Source: Candidatus Krumholzibacteriia bacterium (lineage in GTDB: Bacteria; Krumholzibacteriota; Krumholzibacteriia; LZORAL124-64-63). Taken from it: DNA of 6,004 nucleotides. The DNA lies in assembly GCA_028718575.1 (NCBI GenBank), contig JAQULN010000200.1, forward strand, positions 1-6,004, given 5' to 3'. This document shows, piece after piece, positions 1 through 5,746 of the stretch. Position 1 is the first letter of the stretch; each line of letters opens with the position of its first letter. The position numbers and the translations under genes were made by a program. Under the pieces are notes generated by a model. The model ran no database searches. It had not been told where the DNA came from and saw only the letters and a list, made by a program, of their open reading frames with translations.

Positions 1-81
1 GGGGTTGAACCGGTTGCAACGAGCGCCTTCCATTATATCAACAAGGTATCAGATCCGTCAATTAGGGTCTGGCGAACGTGC

Positions 82-87
82 AAAGGA
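82..87 (+). promoter_or_regulatory. Ribosome binding site deciding the start of the TPR gene
   Basis: AAAGGA lies five bases upstream of the ATG at 92. It supports that start over the in-frame TTG at position 5, which has only a run of G in front of it at the window edge and would add 29 residues ahead of the signal peptide. Confidence 0.6.
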
Positions 88-91
88 AACG

Positions 92-1144
92 ATGAATCGA
101 CGCTTGTGCGGCGGATTACCAAGGATTTTCGTCGTCGCGACGCTCGTTCTGCTGCTCGGAGGCTCGGGCGGAAGCGGCGAAACGGAGGTTCGGACAGTCG
201 ACGAGTTGGCTCGGCTGGACCGTTTGTTGGCCGGGGGCCAGCCCGAACTCGCCGCTGAGACCGCCCGCTCGCTGCTCGAATCTGCGACCTTGGCGGAACG
301 TCATGTTTGGCAGGTTCGCGAGCGCCTGGGAGTGGCGCTGCTGGCTCTGGATCAACCCGCGGCGGCGGTGAAGGAACTGGAGGCCGCAATGCTTGACGCC
401 GGCAGCGATCCGACGCTGCATTTCAACCTGGGCCGCGCGCTGCGCCGGTTGGGGCAACGCGGCCGGGCTGTTGCGGAATACGCAGAAGCGGTTGCCTTGG
501 CCCCGCATCGGTTCGAGTGGCGCTTGGAGTACGCCGACGCCATGCAGGAGCTAGGTATTCGCCGCGAGTCTCTGCAGCAGATCCGCTTGGCGCGTGCCAG
601 TTGTGGGGATTGCCCGGAGGCTCTTCGCGCCGAGGTGAACCACCATCGCACCATCGGCGATCCCGCCCGCAGCCTGGAACCGCTGCGGGATCTCTACGCC
701 TTGCAGCCGGTACCGGAGGTCCGGCGTTTGCTGGTCGACGCTATCTGGGTGTCCGGCGATGCGTCCGGCGTCGCGACGCTGCTTGATTCGCTGCCGGCGG
801 CGTCGCTGACCGGGCCGGAGATCATGATCCTCGCGCAAGCCGATCGCCTGGCAGCCGACGCGCGGCGCGCCACAGCCTGGGTGCGGCAGAGTCCGCCGGA
901 GACGGCCGACGGTTGGCGCCCCGACGCGGTCTTCTGGGCCATCGTCTCGGAAACCTGCCTGCAGGCCGGCGAGCCGGCGGATGCGTTGACGGCGATCGAT
1001 CGCGCCGTGGCGCTGCAGGCCGACGTCGCGATCTATCACCACAACCGCGCCGCAATCCTGGTCCGGCTGGGCCGAACCGCGGAGGCCGAGGCTGCGCTGG
1101 CCGAGGCGCGCCGCCTCGATCCCGACCTCGGCGAGACGCCATGA
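92..1144 (+). CDS. Secreted TPR-repeat protein
   Basis: Predicted 350-residue exported protein, probably a periplasmic scaffold for protein-protein contacts; the partner is unknown. Residues 1 to about 29 form a signal peptide: a basic start (MNRRLCGG), a hydrophobic core (IFVVATLVLLL), then a Gly/Ser-rich stretch. Tetratricopeptide repeats are visible at about 73-106, 107-140 (FNLGRALRRLGQRGRAVAEY), 277-311 and 312-345 (ending EARRLDPD). A degenerate repeat lies at 141-170, and the middle (about 190-270) is helical but weakly repeated. The ATG at 92 is preferred to an in-frame TTG at 5 because it has a good ribosome binding site (AAAGGA, 82-87) and puts the signal peptide at the very N-terminus. 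Its stop overlaps the next start (ATGA, 1141-1144), so the two genes are almost certainly co-translated. No catalytic motif is seen. The TPR fold is confident; the cellular role is not. Confidence 0.85.
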   Translation: MNRRLCGGLPRIFVVATLVLLLGGSGGSGETEVRTVDELARLDRLLAGGQPELAAETARSLLESATLAERHVWQVRERLGVALLALDQPAAAVKELEAAMLDAGSDPTLHFNLGRALRRLGQRGRAVAEYAEAVALAPHRFEWRLEYADAMQELGIRRESLQQIRLARASCGDCPEALRAEVNHHRTIGDPARSLEPLRDLYALQPVPEVRRLLVDAIWVSGDASGVATLLDSLPAASLTGPEIMILAQADRLAADARRATAWVRQSPPETADGWRPDAVFWAIVSETCLQAGEPADALTAIDRAVALQADVAIYHHNRAAILVRLGRTAEAEAALAEARRLDPDLGETP

Positions 1145-1974
1145 GAAAAGGCACAGTGTCAGGTGTTTGCTCTTTTTGGCTGTTGTGCAGTCTGGTTTTT
1201 GCGGCAGAGACGCCGCCGCCCGATGGCGACTGGCGCCCGCATCGGCTGGCCCGCTGTCAAGCCCATTTCGTTGCGCGCGGAGAGGTTCGTGACCTCTTCG
1301 CGGAAGCGCGGGATCTGTTCGAGGCAGCCAACGGCGGGGACGCCGCGGAATTGCTGGAATACGGCCTACGCACCGCCGGGGCGAATCCTTGGCTTCTTCT
1401 TCTACTGGCGCAGATCTACGTGCTGGCCGGACAAGGGGAGCCGCATTGCCAACCATTGACTGGACCCGTTGCGCCGACGGGCGACTGGGACACCGATCGC
1501 TTGCGCTTGCTGGAACGCAGCGATGTCTTGCTGCAGCGCTTGGCGCAAGCCTGGCCGGATGACAGTGTGGTCGATTTCCTGCGCGCAGACGTCGCCAGGT
1601 CGCGTGGTGATCTCGACGCGGCCGCCGTGTACGACGATCTGGGTCGTCGCAAGTGCACCTATCTGGAGAGCGTCGGGCTGCTGCGCGATCTGAGAGGACT
1701 GCGAGAACGACCGGCCAAGGTCCTCGCCCCGCTGGTGCCGGTCTACCCGGAATCTGCGTTGCGCAAGCGAATCGAGGGGGAGGTCCTGCTCGATCTACTG
1801 GTGGATCCGTTCGGTCGCGTCGCGGAGGCGGTTCCGATCGGCCGTGCCCACCCGGTTTTGGTCGAAGCGGCATGTGCGGCGTTGCCTGAGGCGGGATTCG
1901 CGGCTGCTCAAGTCGGCTATTACCCCATCTGGTCGTGGTTGCGGGTGCCGGTGCGGTTTCGCTTGCATAACTGA
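1141..1974 (+). CDS. Exported protein with C-terminal TonB-like domain
   Basis: Predicted 277-residue protein. Residues 1-21 look like a cleavable signal peptide (hydrophobic core SFWLLCSLVFA, likely cut before AET). Residues about 40-190 are helix-rich and may hold degenerate TPR-like helices (DLFEAANGGDAAELLEYGL at about 58-76). Residues about 199-275 match the TonB C-terminal domain: VPVYPESALRKRIEGEV, then a DPFGRV turn, HPVL, an alanine-rich helix, and the closing strand VPVRFRLHN. In classical TonB this domain contacts outer-membrane receptors and is held by an uncleaved N-terminal helix and a proline-rich linker. Both the anchor and the linker appear to be missing here, and no ExbB or ExbD gene is nearby, so an energy-transducing role is doubtful. 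The start is the ATG within the ATGA overlap with the TPR gene; there is no strong Shine-Dalgarno sequence, which suggests translational coupling. Domain call good, function open. Confidence 0.82.
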   Translation: MRKGTVSGVCSFWLLCSLVFAAETPPPDGDWRPHRLARCQAHFVARGEVRDLFAEARDLFEAANGGDAAELLEYGLRTAGANPWLLLLLAQIYVLAGQGEPHCQPLTGPVAPTGDWDTDRLRLLERSDVLLQRLAQAWPDDSVVDFLRADVARSRGDLDAAAVYDDLGRRKCTYLESVGLLRDLRGLRERPAKVLAPLVPVYPESALRKRIEGEVLLDLLVDPFGRVAEAVPIGRAHPVLVEAACAALPEAGFAAAQVGYYPIWSWLRVPVRFRLHN

Positions 1975-1997
1975 CGGGTTGATTATAGAGACGGGTT
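1973..1997 (+). repeat. Direct repeat GACGGGTT x2, 17-base period
   Basis: Two identical 8-base copies of GACGGGTT occur at 1973-1980 and 1990-1997. A 7-base inverted copy follows at 2038-2044. Repeated half-sites upstream of a gene could be operator sites, but such short repeats can also arise by chance. Confidence 0.4.
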
Positions 1998-2102
1998 ACA
2001 GTAGTTTTACCTGGTCCGATCGCAGGCCCGTGTAGGGAACCCGTTACCGTGGCTGGGCATATCGAGATTCCTGCGTGCAATCGACGAGAGGTGGCCATCT
2101 TG
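1975..2102 (+). other. Intergenic region with short repeats, possible 5' leader or promoter
   Basis: This 128-base gap is the largest non-coding stretch in the window. It contains GACGGGTT twice in direct orientation (1973-1980, starting in the upstream stop codon, and 1990-1997) and a matching inverted copy AACCCGT (2038-2044). Between the inverted arms, CCTG (2010-2013) can pair with CAGG (2023-2026), so the RNA could fold into a nested stem. An AT-rich patch (GATTATAG, 1981-1988) and TTGATT (1979-1984) are the only promoter-like elements, and none gives a convincing -35/-10 pair. There is no U-tract after any stem, so it does not look like an intrinsic terminator. A promoter for the lipoprotein gene probably lies here, but I cannot place it. 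Confidence 0.35.
2086..2094 (+). promoter_or_regulatory. Ribosome binding site of the lipoprotein gene
   Basis: GAGAGGTGG sits eight bases before the ATG at 2103. It supports that start rather than the upstream in-frame GTG/TTG-type starts from 2049 onward, which would place 18 non-hydrophobic residues before the lipoprotein signal peptide. Confidence 0.6.
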
Positions 2103-3524
2103 ATGCCGGAGTACCGCACCCACCGTCTGGCGGTCGCGCTTGTCCTGACCGTGTTGGCGATCTTGGCTCTGGGTTGTTCGACCAAGGACGATCCGGACGA
2201 GGTCCTGGCGCTGTGTGGCAACCATTCCTGTGGCCAGTTGGTCATGGTGACGATCGACACTTCATCGTCGGGCTACCAGTATTTGGAGCCGGCTTTGTCG
2301 CCGGACGGAACCCGGATTGCTTTTACGGCGGACTGGCGTGTGATCCCATCATTGGATGAAGATGAGTACCAGGAGCCTTTCGAGTCGCGGCAGATCCTGA
2401 TTATGCCTGTGCCCCCCGACATCTGGTCGGAGAGCATGGTCCATCGCAAACCCGTCGAGGAGGTCGAACAACTCGGCGCCCAACTGGTGCGGCTCGCGGA
2501 GTTTAGCCATATCGTCGGCGGTTCGCCAATCCCCGTCACGACCGCACACAGGATCGACAAGAGCGGTCCACTCTGGCTCGACAACGATCATCTGCTGTTT
2601 GTCGCCCGCTTCGGCCGCCGAGACCGCATCCTTACCGCCGATATTACCAATCCCGCCGTGGCGACGGCCCAAGTCGTGTTCTACGAGCCGGACGATCTGG
2701 CGGAGACTGGCGGCTGGATCTATTACCATAAAGATCCCGCGTTGAGCCCTGACGGACGCTGGTTGGCGTTCACCCGCTTCGGATGCGACGCGGAGCCCAA
2801 TGCTCCGGATGTGTATTGTGCGCCGACGGAGCTCTGGGTCCTCGACATGCAAACGACCAGCGATCCCACCCAGGTGACGGCTTTTCCGTTGACGAGCGGT
2901 GCGATGATCCTGAAGGATCCGACTTGGAGCCCCGACGGCAGCGTCATTTGTTTTGCCGCCACCTCCGATTTGGTCGGGCAGTACACCAACGCGATCACGG
3001 AGCTGTTCCGTATCAGGTTCGATGCCGAGGAAGCGGAACTCGGGGCCGTGACCGTGGATCATCAACTGCGCCGCTTGACAACGACGACGGTGGCCGACGG
3101 AGATCCGATCGTCGGTCTGGCCAACTATGCGCCGACGTTCGATCTCACGGGCGGTCAGATCTACTTCGTTTCCACCCGGCGCACACCGGCTTCGACGCTG
3201 CGCGTTAGGAGCATCTGGCGCATTCCCTCCGACGGACGACTCGAACCGTCCATTCTCTTCTACTCCCGGCGTGACGACATCGATCCTTTTGTGAACCGAG
3301 CGGACGGGTCCTTGTTGCTGTCCAGCGGCATGGGCTTCCCCACCGAGATGCTGGACGCGTTGGAGCAAGCGACAATTGACAGCCTGCGAGCGGCCAACGA
3401 GGATCCGGATATTCCGATTCCGCTGACGGAGATCGAGATCCTCAGACGGGCGCAAACCGCACGCGATGAATTGGAGTTCTTCGAAGGCGTGATGTCGCAC
3501 CTGTTCGTGTTCCGCAGATTCTGA
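2103..3524 (+). CDS. Lipoprotein with PD40 (TolB-like) beta-propeller
   Basis: Predicted 473-residue surface or periplasmic lipoprotein. Residues 1-24 form a type II signal peptide (RLAVALVLTVLAILALG) ending at Cys25; the lipobox ALGC has Ala rather than the usual Leu at -3. Ser at +2 suggests outer-membrane sorting under the E. coli rule. The body is a WD40-like PD40 propeller: blades with the SPDG signature lie at about 62-75 (EPALSPDGTRIAFT), 210-224 (DPALSPDGRWLAFT) and 272-285 (DPTWSPDGSVICFA). A degenerate blade is at 342-356, and further strands lie around 160-168 and 394-406. This family includes TolB and the propeller domains of some peptidases; no protease domain or serine-protease motif follows here, so binding or scaffolding is likelier than catalysis. 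The C-terminal 55 residues are helical and acidic. Cys38/Cys43 and Cys228/Cys239 could form two disulfides. It is not a clear TolB orthologue: no TolB N-terminal domain and no tol-pal genes nearby. Confidence 0.85.
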   Translation: MPEYRTHRLAVALVLTVLAILALGCSTKDDPDEVLALCGNHSCGQLVMVTIDTSSSGYQYLEPALSPDGTRIAFTADWRVIPSLDEDEYQEPFESRQILIMPVPPDIWSESMVHRKPVEEVEQLGAQLVRLAEFSHIVGGSPIPVTTAHRIDKSGPLWLDNDHLLFVARFGRRDRILTADITNPAVATAQVVFYEPDDLAETGGWIYYHKDPALSPDGRWLAFTRFGCDAEPNAPDVYCAPTELWVLDMQTTSDPTQVTAFPLTSGAMILKDPTWSPDGSVICFAATSDLVGQYTNAITELFRIRFDAEEAELGAVTVDHQLRRLTTTTVADGDPIVGLANYAPTFDLTGGQIYFVSTRRTPASTLRVRSIWRIPSDGRLEPSILFYSRRDDIDPFVNRADGSLLLSSGMGFPTEMLDALEQATIDSLRAANEDPDIPIPLTEIEILRRAQTARDELEFFEGVMSHLFVFRRF

Positions 3525-3538
3525 CACGGTTCGATCTT

Positions 3539-3544
3539 GAAGGA
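3539..3544 (+). promoter_or_regulatory. Ribosome binding site deciding the aldolase start
   Basis: GAAGGA lies ten bases before the ATG at 3555. It overlaps an alternative in-frame TTG at 3537, which would make the Shine-Dalgarno itself coding; the ATG is therefore the better start. Confidence 0.55.
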
Positions 3545-3554
3545 AACCCGGCCA

Positions 3555-4190
3555 ATGACCACGGATCCGCGGCAGCAGATTGTCGCGATCGGCGCGGAAT
3601 TGTATCGGCGACGGTATGTTGTGGCCGCTGAGGGGAACTTGTCGATCAAGATCGCCGACAATCGTTTCGTCGCGACGCCGGCCGGCGCCTGCAAAGGCTG
3701 GCTGCGCGTGGTCGATCTCGTGGAAGTCGATCGCGACGGCCGCAGCCGCGGCACCGCCAGTCGCGCCACGAGCGAATGGCGGCTGCATCGCGAAATCTAT
3801 ACTCGCTGCCCTTCGGCGCGGGCCGTGTGCCACGCCCATCCGCCCTTTGCGACCGCTTGCGCCACGGCCGGCCGCGCGCTCGCTAGCGGTGTCCTCCAAG
3901 AGTGCATGCTCTCGTTGGGGGAGGTGCCGCTGGCCCGTCCGGCGGCTGCGGGCAGCGAGCAGGTCGCGGAGTCCGTACGCGAATATCTTCCGGAAGCGCG
4001 GGCGATCCTTTTAGCCAACCACGGCGCCGTCGCGTGGGGGCGAGACCTTGTCGAAGCCTACTTTCGGTTGGAGTATCTGGAGCGTCTCGCTGAGGTCACA
4101 CTGCTGGGAGAACTCGCGGGGGGCGCGCGGCCTCTGCCCGCCGAACTGTGCCGCCCGCCTGACTCGCATTCCGGCCCGGATCTTTCATGA
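3555..4190 (+). CDS. Class II aldolase/adducin family protein (FucA/AraD-like)
   Basis: Predicted 211-residue cytoplasmic zinc enzyme of the class II aldolase/adducin family, which cleaves, epimerises or dehydrates phosphorylated sugars (L-fuculose-1-P aldolase, L-ribulose-5-P 4-epimerase, methylthioribulose-1-P dehydratase). The active site looks complete: GNLS at 27-30 and TPAG at 41-44 in the substrate phosphate-binding positions, the catalytic acid Glu74 in ATSEWRLH, zinc ligands His93 and His95 in CHAHPP, and His156 in LANHGAVA. These sit one residue from the known E. coli FucA positions (Glu73, His92, His94, His155), and the length matches (FucA is 215). The substrate cannot be told from sequence, so no symbol is given. 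The gene starts 30 bases after the lipoprotein gene and may share its transcript. Its 3' end overlaps the convergent glycosyltransferase by six bases. No sugar kinase or isomerase gene is in view to hint at a pathway. Confidence 0.88.
   Translation: MTTDPRQQIVAIGAELYRRRYVVAAEGNLSIKIADNRFVATPAGACKGWLRVVDLVEVDRDGRSRGTASRATSEWRLHREIYTRCPSARAVCHAHPPFATACATAGRALASGVLQECMLSLGEVPLARPAAAGSEQVAESVREYLPEARAILLANHGAVAWGRDLVEAYFRLEYLERLAEVTLLGELAGGARPLPAELCRPPDSHSGPDLS
4185..4190. other. Shared palindromic stop codons of convergent genes
   Basis: The six bases TCATGA are their own reverse complement. On the plus strand they read Ser-stop and end the aldolase; on the minus strand they read Ser-stop and end the glycosyltransferase. 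There is no intergenic space, and I see no hairpin followed by a U-tract in the adjoining coding ends. Confidence 0.9.
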
Positions 4191-5447
4191 GGGATCGTCG
4201 CCGCGGTAGACCGCTTCCAAACGCTCGACGACTGTCGTCCAACTGAAATACCGTTCGACGTGGCGGCGGGCACGGTCCGCCCGCGCGGCAGCGGTCGCCG
4301 GATCACGGGCGGCGGCAAGCAACTGGCGGGCGAATTCTGCGGGATCGTCGGCCCACCAGACGAGTTCGTCGGCGCGCGTCGTGATTCCCTCGGCGCCGAT
4401 AGCCGTGGTGACGACCGGCAATCCGCAGGCCATGGCCTCGAGGATCTTGATCTTGATCCCGCCGCCTTCGGTCAGGGGCGCGGCGAGCACACGACACTGG
4501 CGCAGCAACCCGCGGAGGTCGTCCACGAAACCGGTTGCCGTGACGCCGGCGGGAGTCGGTTGTCGCTCCGCTAAAAAACGATCGGAACCAGGCCCCGCCA
4601 ACACGAGCTCCCAACCGGGAAGCTCCTCGAAAACCTGCGGCCAGATCCGATCGCAGAGCAAGGCCGCGGCACTGCGGTTAGGCGGGTGCTGGAAACTGCC
4701 CACAAATAGCACGCGTCGCAACGCTGCGGTCCGCTCGGCGCTCGCGGTCTCGAGATCGACACCCAGCGGCACCGTGATGAGGCGCTGGCCGCCGGCTGCA
4801 GCCAGCAGGCGGCGATCCTGTTCGGTGACGCACAAGGTCGCGTCGGCCCAACCGCTGGCGTCGCGGGCCAGGCGGTCCCAGGCGGCGGCCTCGGCCAGCA
4901 GCGCACGCCGCCGCCACCAGCGGGCTTCAGCGGCGCGGCGGCGGCGAGGCAACGAGCTGACTTCGTGGCTGCTCAAGACCAGCCGCGGTCCGGCTGTTGC
5001 GGGGCGCCGGTCACCGGGTTCGGCGTTGCGCCAGCGGCGCAGCTCGCGCAACAGATACGCCAGCTGCAGGTACTCGACCTGGATCACGTCGGGTTGGAAA
5101 GCTTCCGCGTCTTCGATCACGGCGCGCACGAGCGGCGGCCAACGATACTTGGCCACGTAGTACGGATACCTGTCGCCGGCGGCTCTGGCCGCGGCGAGCA
5201 GGCGGACACCGATCAACTGGAGCCGGCGGACGCCTTGGCTCCGTGCGTCGAGAAACGGTACGGTCGCGAGCCGAAAACCCTGATCTGCGGCCGCGGGTAC
5301 CTCTGCTTGCTCGCCGTGCCGCAGCAAGCTTACGCAGAGGCAGTCGTGACGTTGAGCGAGAGCTCGCAGCTGGCTGCGGATCGCCTGTCCGCCGCCGTGG
5401 CCGACGCGGGGGTGGGGCAGGTACGGGGTGACGAGCAAGATCCGCAT
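4185..5447 (-). CDS. GT4-type glycosyltransferase (GT-B fold)
   Basis: Predicted 420-residue glycosyltransferase transferring a sugar from a nucleotide-activated donor, probably for surface polysaccharide, lipopolysaccharide or exopolysaccharide synthesis at the cytoplasmic face of the inner membrane. The N-terminal acceptor domain begins MRILLVTPYLPHPRVGHGGG, with the glycine-rich loop at 16-20; DVIQVEYLQLAYLL lies at 120-133 and SSHEV at 159-163. The C-terminal donor domain has VPLGVD (226-231), FVGSFQHPPN (248-257), GFVDD (306-310) and GGGIKIKILEAMACGLPVV (328-346) with the conserved Glu337. The first Glu of the classical EX7E pair is replaced by Gly329, as in the GGG-K-LEA subgroup related to the Stp1/TIGR03087 proteins. 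The start is ATG at 5447, sharing one base with the DUF507 stop (TGATG); upstream in-frame codons lie inside that gene. No Shine-Dalgarno is evident and a hairpin occupies its place, so translation probably depends on coupling. Donor and acceptor are unknown. Confidence 0.88.
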   Translation of the reverse strand: MRILLVTPYLPHPRVGHGGGQAIRSQLRALAQRHDCLCVSLLRHGEQAEVPAAADQGFRLATVPFLDARSQGVRRLQLIGVRLLAAARAAGDRYPYYVAKYRWPPLVRAVIEDAEAFQPDVIQVEYLQLAYLLRELRRWRNAEPGDRRPATAGPRLVLSSHEVSSLPRRRRAAEARWWRRRALLAEAAAWDRLARDASGWADATLCVTEQDRRLLAAAGGQRLITVPLGVDLETASAERTAALRRVLFVGSFQHPPNRSAAALLCDRIWPQVFEELPGWELVLAGPGSDRFLAERQPTPAGVTATGFVDDLRGLLRQCRVLAAPLTEGGGIKIKILEAMACGLPVVTTAIGAEGITTRADELVWWADDPAEFARQLLAAARDPATAAARADRARRHVERYFSWTTVVERLEAVYRGDDPS

Positions 5448-5731
5448 CAGCGGATCACGTAGCCGCGGGCTACGGCCAACTCCTCTTTGGCGCGTTCCAT
5501 TTCCACCTCCCACTCGGTGGTGCCTTCCTCCAGGCGGGAACGATGCTTGCGTAGCCAGGCGGCGGCTTCCTCGTCGATCTCGTCCTCGATTCGCAGGTCC
5601 TTCAGCAGCAGACTCTCCAACAAGAAGACGAAGCGGTCTTCATCGATCTCCAGGTCGATGAGTTCCTCGTCGAGCAGGTTGTTGGCGATCTTGCGGGCGA
5701 TCACGCCGATGCGTTCTTCGGACAGGCGCAT
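5447..5731 (-). CDS. DUF507 family protein
   Basis: Predicted 94-residue protein of the DUF507 family, whose function is unknown. It shows the family's features: an N-terminal MRLSEERIGVIARKI helix, an acidic middle (EEELIDLEID-type segments), the KDLRIEDEIDEEA stretch, and a basic/helical C-terminus ending ARGYVIR. The whole protein is predicted helical and highly charged, with no signal peptide or membrane segment, so it should be cytoplasmic. It lies 15 bases downstream of a second DUF507 gene, preceded by only a weak Shine-Dalgarno (GAGAG, about 5739-5743), and its TGA overlaps the glycosyltransferase ATG. Length matches the family (about 90-95 residues), so it appears complete. Family assignment is from recognised sequence features, not a profile search. 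Confidence 0.85.
   Translation of the reverse strand: MRLSEERIGVIARKIANNLLDEELIDLEIDEDRFVFLLESLLLKDLRIEDEIDEEAAAWLRKHRSRLEEGTTEWEVEMERAKEELAVARGYVIR
5458..5474 (-). other. Hairpin just upstream of the glycosyltransferase start
   Basis: CGTAGCC (5458-5464) and GGCTACG (5468-5474) are perfect complements around a 3-base loop, a GC-rich 7-bp stem. It lies within the last codons of the DUF507 gene and ends ten bases before the glycosyltransferase ATG at 5447, where a Shine-Dalgarno would be expected. It has no U-tract, so it is not a standard terminator. The amino acids encoded here (ARGY) are conserved in the family, so the stem may be partly a coding by-product. Confidence 0.5.
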
Positions 5732-5746
5732 GGTCGTTCTCTCAGG

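Noticed and set aside
14..39. Possible promoter (TTGCAA with TATATC) before the TPR gene
   Set aside because: The spacer would be only about 14 bases and both boxes match the consensus at four of six positions, which is too weak to call.
5..91. Extended N-terminus of the TPR protein from a TTG start
   Set aside because: It would bury the signal peptide 29 residues in, and the ATG at 92 has its own ribosome binding site. The region is better read as upstream leader.
1990..2044. Intrinsic terminator after the TonB_C gene
   Set aside because: The inverted arms are 40 bases apart and no U-tract follows the second arm.
551..2260. Very long open frame on the minus strand (569 codons) under the TPR and TonB_C genes
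   Set aside because: It runs opposite two genes with clear domains and signal peptides. Its translation is an Arg/Pro/Ala-rich mixture with no recognisable motif, as expected for an antisense shadow in GC-rich DNA.
2103..3524. Orthologue of TolB from the Tol-Pal system
   Set aside because: It is a lipoprotein without the TolB N-terminal domain and without tolQRA or pal nearby. Only the propeller repeat is shared.
2349..3899. Long minus-strand open frame (516 codons) opposite the lipoprotein and aldolase genes
   Set aside because: It crosses two real genes and the gap between them, is rich in Arg and Gly, and has no domain. It is explained by scarce stop codons on the antisense strand.
4381..5160. 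Plus-strand open frame (259 codons) opposite the glycosyltransferase
   Set aside because: Low-complexity Ser/Arg/Ala translation with no motif, entirely inside a gene with clear GT-B signatures on the other strand.
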